A DNA stretch of 64,000 nucleotides from Deltaproteobacteria bacterium (GCA_016219185.1 JACRBZ010000011.1:1-64000), one strand, 5' to 3'; positions 8,848 through 19,191 are shown, numbered from the stretch's first letter. Notes: generated from the letters alone by a model not told the origin. Numbers and translations are program-made.

Positions 8848-11800
8848 TCAGGCTGCTGCCCCGGCGCATAAAGCGGCCAGAATCTGTTTCTCCCGGAAAT
8901 GTTTCATGTCGATGGCCTGCTGCGGACAGGCTGCGGCGCAGACTCCGCATCCCTTGCAAAGGGCCGAGACATTTTCCGCGCGATACCCCTTGCCGATTAC
9001 TTTTTTCAGCCGGATCGCGCCAAAGGAGCAGGACGCCTCGCACAGACCGCAGCCGATGCATAAGGCTTCATCCACGACCGAGACAATGGGCGCGATATCG
9101 ATGGCTTCCTTGACCAGAAGCGCGGCCGCGCGGGAGGCGGCGGCCTGGCCCTGGGCCACGGATTCCTCGATCGGCTTGGGATAATGGGCCAGCCCGCAGA
9201 CAAAAACGCCGTCCGTGGAAAAATCAACGGGCCTCAGCTTGACATGGGCTTCCAGATAAAACCCGTCTTCATTGAGCGGCACCTTCAGCATCTGGGCGAT
9301 CTGTTTTTGCCCTTCGGTGGGGACAATGGCGGTGGCCAGATTCAGATAATCCACCGGAATCTGAAGGCGGCGATCCAGCACTGGATCCCGGACCGTGATC
9401 AGAAGCCCGCCGTCCGCATCGGCCGCCACCACGGGCTTATCCTCCACACAGTAGCGGATGAAGAGAACGCCCATCTCCCTTGCCTTTTGATACAGGGCCT
9501 CCCGCTGACCAAAGGTGCGGATGTCCCGGTAGAGAATCACCACTCGCAGATCCGGTTTTTGTTCTTTCAACTGGATGGCGCTTTGAACGGATGCCGTACA
9601 ACAGATTTTGGAGCAATAGGGTCTCTCCGGCTCCCGGGAACCCACGCATTGAATAAAGGCCACGCCATTGGCCAAGTCCAGCTTTTCCGGATGCTGCGCA
9701 AACAAATAATCCAACTCATGCCAGGTGGTAACCCGCTCGTTTTGCCCATAAAGATATTCACTGGTCTGAAGCGGCCGGCCGCCCGTGGCCAAAATCACCG
9801 CACCGTGCGCGATGGTACGCAGCCCCTGAGGGGTCTGAACTGTGGTTGAAAAATTGCCCATAAACCCGTCGATGGCGGTGATTTCCGCACCGGTCAGGGT
9901 ATGGATGGCCCCATGATTTTGAACCTTTTCGATCAGTTGGGTAAGATGCGGCTGAACGAGCTCTCCGTTCCAGGTCTGATGCACCTGCCGGGCATGACCG
10001 CCCAACTGGCCTTCCCGTTCGATCAGCCAGGTTTCAAATCCCTGATCCGCTAGGTTCAGGGCCGCGCTCATGCCAGCCACGCCGGCGCCAATGACCAGAG
10101 CCGCGGGATTTACAGGAATTTTCAGCGGATCGATGGCCTCCAGGAGCCCTGCCTTGGCCACGGCCATGCGAATCAGATCCTTGGCTTTCTGGGTGGCTGC
10201 CTCCGGATTTTTCTGATGGACCCAGGCGTTCTGGTCCCGGATATTGGCGAATTCAAAAAGATACGGATTCAACCCGGCCTCCTGGATGGTTTCCTGAAAC
10301 AGGGGCTCATGGGTACGCGGGGTGCAGGCGGCCACCACCACCCGGTTCAATCCATGCTCCTGTATGGCCTGACGAATGATCTGCTGGGTGTCCTGACTGC
10401 AGGTAAAAAGGTTGTTGGCTGCAAAAACCACATCGGGCAGGGTCTGCGCATAATCGCGAACCGAAGGCACATCCACCACGCCGGCGATATTGGTGCCGCA
10501 ATGACAAACAAAAACGCCGATCCGGGGAGCACTTCCCAGAACCGGCATCTCTTCGGGATAGGTTATTTGTAGGGTCAGGCTGTTTCTGGCCCGGGACAGG
10601 AGAGCCGCGGAAGCAGAGGATGCCGCAGAGGCTTCCATGACCGTTTGGGGGATATCTTTGGGACCGGCGAATGCGCCGCTGGCGAAAATACCGGGGCGGG
10701 AAGTTGCGACCGGGCTGAAACCACCGGTTACGGCAAACCCGTCCAAATCCAGATCCACACCGAGCTTCTCCGCCAGAAGACGGGTTTCTTTCGACATTTC
10801 CATCCCGATGGACAGCACCACCAGGTTGAAAATTTCCTCCCGAAGCTCGCCGGAATCCAGGAAACAGGTGATTTTAAGATCCTGATTGTCCGCAGGTTCG
10901 ATCGAATGCACCCTGGCCCGGACAAACCGGACACCTGCCTCTTCTCGGGCCCGGTTATAGGTCTGTTCAAAGCCCTTGCCATGCGTGCGCATATCCATAT
11001 AGAAAATGGCCGTATCCAGACCAGCGCCCGCATGTTCCTTGGCCACCAGCGCCTCTTTAATGGCGGCCATGCAGCAGATTCCGGAGCAATATCCATGCGC
11101 ATCCTCGCGGATATCCCGGGAACCGATGCACTGAAGCCAGGCGATCTTTTTGGGTTCCTGATGATCCGATGGCCGCACCAGATGGCCTTCAAACGGACCG
11201 GATGCACTCAGAATGCGTTCGAATTCCATGCTGGTGACCACATTGGGCAGCACCCCGTAGCCGTACCGGTCCACCCCGGCAGGGCTGTACGGGGCAAATC
11301 CCGGTGACAGGATGAGCGCTCCCACGTTAATGCGGTGCAGGGTTTCGGTTTGCTTAAAATCCACGGCATCGGCCGGGCAGAATTTTTCACAGGCCCGGCA
11401 TTTGCCTTTCTCAAAGTATATGCAGTGGGCCGCATCGATGGCATATTTCAGCGGCACGGCCTGCGGATAGGGCACATAAGCGGCTTTCCGCTCGCCCAAT
11501 CCCTGGTTGAATTCATTCTTGACCTTTCGAGGGCATTTTTCAGCGCACTTGCCGCAGGCAATGCACTTTTCCACATCGATGTACCGGGGACGTTCCCGCA
11601 CCGTAACCGTAAAATTTCCGGCGCTGCCTTCAATGGATTCCACTTCCGAAAGGGTCAGCAACCGAATGTTCCGATGCCGGCCCACCTCGACCAGCTTGGG
11701 GGAAAGAATGCACATGGAGCAGTCGTTGGTCGGAAAGGTTTTGTCGAGCGCACTCATCACGCCGCCGATGGCCGGCGTTTTTTCCACCAGATAAACGAAA

Positions 11801-11889
11801 AACCCGGCATTGGCCAGATCGATGGCGGACTGGATACCACCGATCCCGCCGCCGACAACCATCGCCGAGCCGATACCATTTTCTGTCAT
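8848..11889 (-). CDS. hdrA: HdrA-like large flavoprotein (1013 aa)
   Basis: GGGIGGIQSAIDLANAGFFVYLVEKTPAIGGVMSALDKTFPTNDCSMC; paralogous along its length to 4955..8020. Confidence 0.92.
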   Translation of the reverse strand: MTENGIGSAMVVGGGIGGIQSAIDLANAGFFVYLVEKTPAIGGVMSALDKTFPTNDCSMCILSPKLVEVGRHRNIRLLTLSEVESIEGSAGNFTVTVRERPRYIDVEKCIACGKCAEKCPRKVKNEFNQGLGERKAAYVPYPQAVPLKYAIDAAHCIYFEKGKCRACEKFCPADAVDFKQTETLHRINVGALILSPGFAPYSPAGVDRYGYGVLPNVVTSMEFERILSASGPFEGHLVRPSDHQEPKKIAWLQCIGSRDIREDAHGYCSGICCMAAIKEALVAKEHAGAGLDTAIFYMDMRTHGKGFEQTYNRAREEAGVRFVRARVHSIEPADNQDLKITCFLDSGELREEIFNLVVLSIGMEMSKETRLLAEKLGVDLDLDGFAVTGGFSPVATSRPGIFASGAFAGPKDIPQTVMEASAASSASAALLSRARNSLTLQITYPEEMPVLGSAPRIGVFVCHCGTNIAGVVDVPSVRDYAQTLPDVVFAANNLFTCSQDTQQIIRQAIQEHGLNRVVVAACTPRTHEPLFQETIQEAGLNPYLFEFANIRDQNAWVHQKNPEAATQKAKDLIRMAVAKAGLLEAIDPLKIPVNPAALVIGAGVAGMSAALNLADQGFETWLIEREGQLGGHARQVHQTWNGELVQPHLTQLIEKVQNHGAIHTLTGAEITAIDGFMGNFSTTVQTPQGLRTIAHGAVILATGGRPLQTSEYLYGQNERVTTWHELDYLFAQHPEKLDLANGVAFIQCVGSREPERPYCSKICCTASVQSAIQLKEQKPDLRVVILYRDIRTFGQREALYQKAREMGVLFIRYCVEDKPVVAADADGGLLITVRDPVLDRRLQIPVDYLNLATAIVPTEGQKQIAQMLKVPLNEDGFYLEAHVKLRPVDFSTDGVFVCGLAHYPKPIEESVAQGQAAASRAAALLVKEAIDIAPIVSVVDEALCIGCGLCEASCSFGAIRLKKVIGKGYRAENVSALCKGCGVCAAACPQQAIDMKHFREKQILAALCAGAAA

Positions 11890-11998
11890 GAGAGATCTCC
11901 TTATTTCACGGTAAACAATTATCTATCCTGGTTCCAAATTCGGTCGGCGCCGCCGAGTCCCAAGCTCCGGCTTGGGACTCGGCTTCAACCCGAGGGAC

Positions 11999-13306
11999 TC
12001 AATTCCCAGGAAGATTGACCTCCACCAGATCCGGCCCCAGATAGGTTCGTTCCGTCTCGGCCAGGATGCCCAGAGACAGGGCAATGATCGTCCAGAGATG
12101 CAGGGTCCGGTATTTCCCTCCGCCGAAATGCTCGCCCAGTTCGTGAATCTGGGCATGGCAGTTATGGCAGGGCGTGATGACATAAGGCGCCCCGGTTTCC
12201 ATGATCTGGGCATGTTTCAACCGTCCATAGTGAAAACGGGCATCTTTGTAGCCGTTCTGGAGAAATCCGCCGCCGCCGCCGCAACAGTAATTATTGGATT
12301 TGTTGGGATAGGTATCGATGAAATTTTCCTTGCCCACGCATGCGGTCGTGACAAATCTCAGATCGTCCGCCAGCGCGTCCCCCCACCCCTTCCGGATCTG
12401 ATTACAGGGATCCTGCACCGTGAATTTGATCTTAAGGTCTTTGTTCCAGTCGGAATTCACCTTAAGCTTGCCCTCGCGGATCCATTGGGCGTAATATTTC
12501 ACCATGGGTGCAATTTCGAGGTCGGTTTCAATTTTATGTTTTTTCTGCCCGGCATAGACCGAATACGTCGAATGGCCGCATTCGGTATTCAGATAGACCT
12601 TGCACCCCAGGCCCATGGCGGTCTGGAGCGTCGTATTGGTGATTTTTTTCCATCCCTCGTCATCGGCCAGAAACATGCAATAATTTTCCCCGCCCCATCC
12701 CGTGGTGCTGTATGTCCAATCCGCCCCGACCAGATGCAGGATTTTCCAGAGCGGCACCATTTCTTCGGGTTCGGTGACCGGCTCCCGGGAATTCTGGCTC
12801 AGGAAGAAATGCGCGCCCTGCTTATCGATCGGGGCCTGAAGGTCTTCCCATCCGGGCTGATCCGCCCGCACTTCTTCCAGCATGTCCTCAACCACAAACC
12901 GGAAATCCTCTTCCGGGGTGCCCATGGCGCTGCCGCTCGTGTTCCGGAGCGCCATGTCGCAGGACCCCAGAATGCCTTTGGGCCGCGTTTCCCTCGGCCA
13001 CAGTTTCCGGGCCTCAAAAACCAGGGCCGCGATATTGATCTTCATGGGGCAGGCGTACGTGCAGCGATAGCACATGGTGCACATCCACACCCAGGGGTGC
13101 CCGGTAATTTCATCGTCCAGACCCATGGCCGCCATCCGGAGAAATTTCCGCGGGTCCATGTTTTCAAGGCCCGTAGCCGGACACCCGGCGGAACAGGCCC
13201 CGCAGGTCAGACAGAGATGGAGATTTCCGTCCGGCACCATTTCGAGGACCTTGTCCAAAAAAATGCTTTTCTTCTCTTTATCGATTTTGATGATTCCCTC
13301 GGTCAT
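11999..13306 (-). CDS. HdrC/HdrB (HdrD-type) heterodisulfide reductase-like Fe-S protein
   Basis: Two N-terminal CxxCxxCxxxC(P) motifs (LTCGACSAGCPATG, CTMCYRCTYACPM) and CCG motif (NNYCCGGGGGF). Confidence 0.85.
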   Translation of the reverse strand: MTEGIIKIDKEKKSIFLDKVLEMVPDGNLHLCLTCGACSAGCPATGLENMDPRKFLRMAAMGLDDEITGHPWVWMCTMCYRCTYACPMKINIAALVFEARKLWPRETRPKGILGSCDMALRNTSGSAMGTPEEDFRFVVEDMLEEVRADQPGWEDLQAPIDKQGAHFFLSQNSREPVTEPEEMVPLWKILHLVGADWTYSTTGWGGENYCMFLADDEGWKKITNTTLQTAMGLGCKVYLNTECGHSTYSVYAGQKKHKIETDLEIAPMVKYYAQWIREGKLKVNSDWNKDLKIKFTVQDPCNQIRKGWGDALADDLRFVTTACVGKENFIDTYPNKSNNYCCGGGGGFLQNGYKDARFHYGRLKHAQIMETGAPYVITPCHNCHAQIHELGEHFGGGKYRTLHLWTIIALSLGILAETERTYLGPDLVEVNLPGN

Positions 13307-13420
13307 GATTGCTCCTTTATTAAAAAGTTATAACTCCTCAGATGCTTTGATCGGCCATAATCCACGCTCTCGCTGGTTCCCAAGCTCCCGCCAGGGAACC
13401 AGAGAAAGGGTCTTCCACCC

Positions 13421-13912
13421 TTATCCGTCAAGCCCCCGGCTAAACAGTCCGCTGAAAATTATCCGAAGATATCTTTCTTCGACCGGTTGAAGACATGTCT
13501 CGTCTTCAGCCTTAGCTTCCTGTCGTTTGCTGGAAGGCTTGTCCGCAGCCGGTTTTTGAACCAAAAATACCTTCCCCCGGGGCTTGTCCGCACGGGGTTG
13601 TAAAAATTTATTTTTCTCCAGCCAGAGATTACAGTCGTCATGAGTTCCGATATACGTCAAAAACAGGCATTCTCCGTCCAGAACGGTAATCAGCCTGTAA
13701 CCGCATCCGAGATCGTATTTGGTGCATTTTTTAATTCGATGTTCACCGCTTTTGGTCATCACCCCGATTTCAGCCGTAGATTCACATCCCTGAATCAACC
13801 GGTTGATGATCTCGTCCGCTTCCTTTGCGGCAATAGCCCCTTTTTTGCCCACCTTGCAAATGATCTCCAGTTGCTTGTCAAATCTGGGATCCCTGAACAC
13901 AGATCGAATCAA
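13421..13912 (-). CDS. RelE/HigB-like toxin-fold protein with Lys-rich C-terminal extension
   Basis: RSVFRDPRFDKQLEII...GEHRIKKCTKYDLGCGYRLITVLDGECLFLTYIGTHDD. No adjacent antitoxin recognised. Confidence 0.55.
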   Translation of the reverse strand: MIRSVFRDPRFDKQLEIICKVGKKGAIAAKEADEIINRLIQGCESTAEIGVMTKSGEHRIKKCTKYDLGCGYRLITVLDGECLFLTYIGTHDDCNLWLEKNKFLQPRADKPRGKVFLVQKPAADKPSSKRQEAKAEDETCLQPVEERYLRIIFSGLFSRGLDG

Positions 13913-14663
13913 TTTTCCTCCTTGTTACCGGACAAGCACTACCAGGAAAGAATGAAAGCCTGACCTTTTCGGCCCAATACGGCGCAGAAGTGCCTCCAGC
14001 CTTTAAAAAGAGATCAACGGAGCCCTGCCGGAACGCAGGAAACACCCGTGGACAGATAGAAAAAATAAATCAGGAAGAAAGACAGGAAAGACGAAAGGAG
14101 GGTAAAAACAACGATTGGCTACGACTAACCAGAAACATAATCTTTCGGTCTTATCCTGCGCCCACCAACCCGGGTGGCGTTCTTCGAACTATCTCAGGTA
14201 AAGCCGAAAAATAGATACATGATAAAACCTTGAAAAATTCATTTTCAGAAGAAATCCGGCAGAGCGCTGTGGGCTTTGCCGTGAATACGACACTGTTTTT
14301 CACATTCCGGATCTCTGACGAAACAAAAAAATGACAGAATCCTCTAATCAAATTGTGAAAATCGGTTCAGAGTCCGAAACGGATGCAAAGTCCAATATAT
14401 CACATCATCCTGTTTGTCAATCCGATATTTAAAGCTATAACTATCATTGATAATTGATGGCATATTATAACTATAATGAATTTGACATATTCTGATTCAT
14501 CATGAGATATAATTTCGGACATACGAAACACCTCTTTTCAACTGCTCAGGCCATTACGGTGTGGGCGAATAACCCGGCTTATGCTGCTATCAAACGACAT
14601 TTCTTGAAAATGCTGTTGCACTGCGGTCGCAAGAGCCGTTCCCAGACAAATTGGAGAAACACG

Positions 14664-15080
14664 ATGAAAAAAATGCTTTTTTTAAGTTTAGGCCTGCTTT
14701 TGTATTCGGTCAGTTCTGCCTCTGCAGAGAATTATGTCAAACCCGATCAATTCAAGCAGTGGATCGAGACTTCAAAACCCGTCCAGATCGTAGATATTCA
14801 GCCTTCCGAAGAATTCGAAAAACACCACTTTAAAAACACTATCCAGACAAATGCCTTTCCTGCCAAATCCGATGCTGAAAAAGAACGGCTCGATCGCATT
14901 CTGCCCGTCCTGCAAGCATCGAAAGATGATATCGTGATCGTGTGCCCCCGCGGCGGCGGCGGAGCCAAGAACACATACGAGCACCTGAAGACCAAGGGAA
15001 TTCCTGAAAGCCGGCTCTTCATTCTGGAAAAAGGCATAGAGGGATGGCCGTATAAAGAAATGTTCATTCAAGGAAAGTGA
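14664..15080 (+). CDS. Exported rhodanese-like domain protein
   Basis: ATG with upstream GGAGAAACACG; signal peptide MKKMLFLSLGLLLYSVSSASA; rhodanese body with loop IVCPRGGGGAKNTYEHLK. Confidence 0.85.
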   Translation: MKKMLFLSLGLLLYSVSSASAENYVKPDQFKQWIETSKPVQIVDIQPSEEFEKHHFKNTIQTNAFPAKSDAEKERLDRILPVLQASKDDIVIVCPRGGGGAKNTYEHLKTKGIPESRLFILEKGIEGWPYKEMFIQGK

Positions 15081-15281
15081 CATCAATGTTTCAAGTGACA
15101 CAGTGAAGCTTTTTGAACCCTTGATATATTTCATAAACAGAAATTGACATCGTGTTCTGCCCGCTCCCAATTTTTTCACGGCAAATTATCACTACAAATC
15201 AATATGATGCTGTCCGGCTTGTGATCGACGATACAGGCCATATGGGGTTCAACAATCATTGCATTCAGAAAGGAGACTGTC

Positions 15282-15491
15282 ATGAAACCAGGAGCCAGAA
15301 ATCAATTAACGGGTAAGGTGACATCCATTAAAAGCGATGAGATCATGTCACTGGTCAAATTCTCTGTCGCGGTTCCAAAGGAAATGGCGTCGGTATTGAC
15401 CACGGAATCGGTCAAGGACATGGATTTAAAGATTGGAGATGAGGTGGAACTGGTAATCAAGGCCATTCACGTATTGCCCTTGAAGCGCTAA
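15282..15491 (+). CDS. Molbindin (Mop/TOBE domain) protein
   Basis: ARNQLTGKVTSIKSDEIMSLVKFSV...LKIGDEVELVIKAIHVLPLKR; AGGAG upstream of ATG. Confidence 0.88.
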   Translation: MKPGARNQLTGKVTSIKSDEIMSLVKFSVAVPKEMASVLTTESVKDMDLKIGDEVELVIKAIHVLPLKR

Positions 15492-15558
15492 CCGCCTGAT
15501 TGAAAACGCGATAGGCAGGTCCGAAAGCGCTTTTCGGGCCTGCCCTTTTCATCGGTGC

Positions 15559-16701
15559 CTAAAGCATGAGTTCAAAAAACGCCTCCAGCCTCACCCGCAA
15601 CTGCTCGGTATCGGATGTCGAATAGTCGGTTTCCAGATGCAAAAAAGGCAGACCGAGCTGATCGTGGACAAAGGCGCCGATGGTATGCGATTCGATGTTG
15701 TAGGTGTGACAGGCATGCCAGGTGAGATCCACCACCCCATCCACGCTGAACTCCCGAATCAGTTCGTCCAGGAGCGCCGTTCTCCCGTCATTTGGCGACA
15801 TCACCGAACATGGTATGGAAAGATAGCGCTTGGCGATCGCCAAAAGGGGATACTGATTCTCTTCCACAGGCTGGACTTTTTTGTATCCGCCGCAGTTTTC
15901 AAAGCACACCACATCTCCTCCGGATTCCTCGATCAGCCGGACGACTTTTTCAGAGCCAAGACCCACGGGAACGCCTGTCAAAAGGATTCTGGGACGGTTC
16001 TCTCCAGTTGGTGACCCTGTCTCCGGAGCGTCTTGGAGGATCTCCGCAACAATCACCTCCAGCACGTCGATACGGGCCTTACGGTCAGCAAAAAAACCGG
16101 TTTTGTGCTTGACGGTCAGCATTTCCATGCCGGAAATGGGAGAGGGCCGTTTTTTGGCCAGATCCATGAGCGCCTTGAATGCCCGGCGTTCCCGGTTCAT
16201 GAGACGAATTGCGGCAGTCAGCTTTTCATCAGTGATCCGGTTTCCGGTTTCTTTTTCGATAACTGTCTTCAGGCGCTTGACCTCGGTGAGCCAGAATGGA
16301 AGCGCCGTTTCAGAATCCTGGTTCTGGGGAAGCTGCATGACATGGACGGGTTTATATTGGCTCAGAAGCTCGAACATCTTCTTTTTACCGTCGCAGGTGG
16401 TATCCGCCACAATGATATCCGACAGCCGGAAAAACGGACAGGTGTCTGTTGCTGCAAACCCGTAGCTGCTTTTGATCAGCGGGCACAAATTTCTGGGGAG
16501 TACTTCTTCGGCTGCGGATATGGGATCATTCCGGGTTCCGCACAAGGGCAGCGTAATGGCGGCGGCGGCTTCCGCCAGTTCAACCGGAGAATACAGGCAG
16601 TAAAAACCGATGACACGGGTTCCTGTTTTCTTCGCCTCCTCAATATCCAGCAGATTCTGCTCGGAAATCTGCTGCAACTTATCCAGCGTTGCTGAATTCA
16701 T
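15559..16701 (-). CDS. 2-hydroxyacyl-CoA dehydratase family / double-cubane cluster-type protein
   Basis: VIGFYCLYSPVELAEAAAAITLPLCGTRNDPISAAEEVLPRNLCPLIKSSYGFA...HACHTYNIES. Confidence 0.8.
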   Translation of the reverse strand: MNSATLDKLQQISEQNLLDIEEAKKTGTRVIGFYCLYSPVELAEAAAAITLPLCGTRNDPISAAEEVLPRNLCPLIKSSYGFAATDTCPFFRLSDIIVADTTCDGKKKMFELLSQYKPVHVMQLPQNQDSETALPFWLTEVKRLKTVIEKETGNRITDEKLTAAIRLMNRERRAFKALMDLAKKRPSPISGMEMLTVKHKTGFFADRKARIDVLEVIVAEILQDAPETGSPTGENRPRILLTGVPVGLGSEKVVRLIEESGGDVVCFENCGGYKKVQPVEENQYPLLAIAKRYLSIPCSVMSPNDGRTALLDELIREFSVDGVVDLTWHACHTYNIESHTIGAFVHDQLGLPFLHLETDYSTSDTEQLRVRLEAFFELML

Positions 16702-16821
16702 ATCACGTTCCTCTCTGATCAAAAAAAATCAAAAGGGATGGCAAAGAAAAAAATTCAAGATCAAGGCGAGCAAATCCTGAGGATGAAGCTCAACGCAGAT
16801 ATTGGGCTTTTTACGAAGCCA

Positions 16822-17574
16822 TCAGTCATGCCGATCGGCGGTAAGGACATCGGTCAACTGGTTTTTGTATTCAAGGTAATACGGGTCCGTGCGAATCCTG
16901 GGCCTTTCCAGATCAATCCTCAGCTCCCGAACAATCTGGCCTTTTTGCGCTGACATCACCAGAACCCTGTCGCTCAAATAAATGGCCTCTTCAATATCAT
17001 GCGTCACCATGATCACCGTGGTCCGATTCTTCATCCAAAGCGCTTCCAGTTCTTCCTGAAGTATTTGCCGCATCTGGTGGTCCACGGCACCCAGGGGTTC
17101 ATCCATGAGCAGCACCTGGGGATCACCGGCAAGCGCCCGGATGACGGCCGTCCGCTGTTTCATGCCGCCGGATATCTGGCTGGGGTAAAGGTGTTCACTG
17201 CCTTCGAGTTGCGCCATTGAAAGGAGTTTTTGAAGGCGTTCGGCCTGGTCCGGACGCGGCATTTTCATCTGTTTCATCGGGAACAGAATGTTTTCCCGCA
17301 CCGTCATCCAGGGAAACAGCGCAAACTCCTGAAACACGAAACCTCGATCCGGGCCGGGCCTTGAAACGATGCTGCCATTCAATCGGATTTCTCCGGCCGT
17401 GGACTCCTGAAATCCGGCGATGAGGGTCAAAAGCGTACTTTTCCCGCACCCGGAAGGACCTACCAGGGATACGAACTGGCCGCTTTCAACCGCAAAAGAG
17501 ACATCCTTGAGAATGGTTTTTGAAGCGCCGTTATTTTGAAACGTCTTTCGAATATGCGTTACGGTTAAATTCAT
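16822..17574 (-). CDS. ABC transporter ATP-binding protein (nitrate/sulfonate/taurine type; candidate SaoA)
   Basis: Walker A GPSGCGKST, signature ISGGMKQR, Walker B VLLMDEPLGAVD. Confidence 0.9.
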   Translation of the reverse strand: MNLTVTHIRKTFQNNGASKTILKDVSFAVESGQFVSLVGPSGCGKSTLLTLIAGFQESTAGEIRLNGSIVSRPGPDRGFVFQEFALFPWMTVRENILFPMKQMKMPRPDQAERLQKLLSMAQLEGSEHLYPSQISGGMKQRTAVIRALAGDPQVLLMDEPLGAVDHQMRQILQEELEALWMKNRTTVIMVTHDIEEAIYLSDRVLVMSAQKGQIVRELRIDLERPRIRTDPYYLEYKNQLTDVLTADRHD

Positions 17575-17581
17575 TTCTCCG

Positions 17582-18406
17582 TCAATTGACAAAACGCCAG
17601 CGGGTAATTCTACTTTCGAGCAGGAGAATCGCGTAATCAATGGCATAACCAACGATTGCGGCAAGAAACATCAATGCGATCAACAGCGGTGTTTCCATCA
17701 TCGTCTGCGCCTGAACCATGGAGTAACCGAACCCGGCACTCGTTGCGATAAATTCCGCTCAGATGACAGACATCCACCCCGCGCTCAGCGCAATCCGCAC
17801 GCCGGTCATGATATCCGGCAAGGACGCCGGAATCGTCACCCGGGTAAAAAGCCCCCATCGACCGGCCCCCATGGAACGCGCCGCGTGATAGTAATGCATG
17901 GGAACCGCCTGAACTCCGGAGATGGTGTTCAGAATGATCGGGAAAACGCCGACCATGGCGATCAGAAAAAGGGTCGGGCCATCGCCGAGGCCAAACCAGA
18001 CAATGGTCAGCGGCACCCAGGCCATTATCGGCACCTGACGCAAGGGGCCGATAACCGGATCGATCAATTTATTGGCAATCTTAAAATATCCCATCAAAAA
18101 ACCCAGACTGAGACCGATAACCATTGCAATTGATAGTCCGATGCCCACGCGTTTGAGGGTAAGCAGCAGATTCAGCAATATTTCTGCATCAAATATCGCA
18201 AACAGAAATGCCTTGGCCGTTGCCAGCGGCGAGGGCAAAACCAGCGTATTGTGATATCGCAGCGCCACAATCTGCCACAGGCCCGTCAACAGACTGAAGG
18301 TGACGAGTCTGTAGAAAGCTTTTCTGAAGTCGACACGTCCCTGAAAAATTGCGTTTACGGGCGGGAGTCGAAAGGATGCACGAACTTTATGTTCAGGGTT
18401 TTCCAT
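17582..18406 (-). CDS. saoP: ABC transporter permease with in-frame UGA (candidate selenoprotein permease SaoP)
   Basis: The ORF track stops at ...RIALSAGWMSVI (TGA 17759-17761). Reading through in the same frame continues -U-AEFIATSAGFGYSMVQAQTMMETPLLIALMFLAAIVGYAIDYAILLLESRITRWRFVN* (stop 17582-17584), restoring the complete conserved permease C-terminus. Confidence 0.8.
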
Positions 18407-19191
18407 TGTTCCACCATTTCATCCGTCAATTCGGTTTTTCGATATTTTTTTAAGGCCTGCTTTAACGGCCCAGGTTGATTGAGCTCATGAACCGCATCCT
18501 GCAAGAGCGCAAAGAAATTTTTAAAATCGGGCGTCTGTTGAAACGCTTTTTTAACGACAAAAACATAAGTCGTCCAGTCCTGGCCGGTTTCACCCGGCTG
18601 GATCATCTTTCCATTCAGATAAAAGCCTTTCAGGACATCCAAGACAGCGCCATCCACAGCACCTTTGGCATAGGCGAAGGCAACGCCCGCATGAAGCATG
18701 GGGACCGGCCGGCTGTCCGGTCCAAACGCGGAATAAACCATTTGTCTCTGGAAATGCCGCCGGTGAGACACGGCGATGCGAAGCCCCGCTTTTGGAGCTG
18801 CAGGCGCCAGCACGATGATATCGGAGTTGATCATACAGGGGCCAAGTATCGCAAACCTGGCATCTTTTTGGATCAATCGAGCGGCTGCATCCGGGCACAT
18901 GATCGCCATGTCCAGCTCTCCTGAACTTAGCGCCCATTCCATGTTTGCCGTGCAGCAGTCCTTGATCGGATAAACCGAAATGGCGCTATCCACAACCGTG
19001 CAGTTTGCACCCTTTTCATGGATCAGATAATCCACGATCAACCCGGCCGATTCGTCGGGAACGCCGATTTTCCATTTGCCGGCATTTTCGGGAGCCGATG
19101 AAGGTGGACCGCAGGCAGACAGAAACAGCACTGTGCAGGCAACGGCACAGATTCCCCATTTTGTCATGAAACGATGTGCTGACGTGATCAA
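18355..19191 (-). CDS. Lipoprotein periplasmic substrate-binding protein (candidate SaoB)
   Basis: Lipobox VLFLSAC; SBP-like body with Cys-rich ligand region KDCCTANMEWALSSGELDMAIMCPDAA. Confidence 0.7.
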   Translation of the reverse strand: MITSAHRFMTKWGICAVACTVLFLSACGPPSSAPENAGKWKIGVPDESAGLIVDYLIHEKGANCTVVDSAISVYPIKDCCTANMEWALSSGELDMAIMCPDAAARLIQKDARFAILGPCMINSDIIVLAPAAPKAGLRIAVSHRRHFQRQMVYSAFGPDSRPVPMLHAGVAFAYAKGAVDGAVLDVLKGFYLNGKMIQPGETGQDWTTYVFVVKKAFQQTPDFKNFFALLQDAVHELNQPGPLKQALKKYRKTELTDEMVEQWKTLNIKFVHPFDSRP

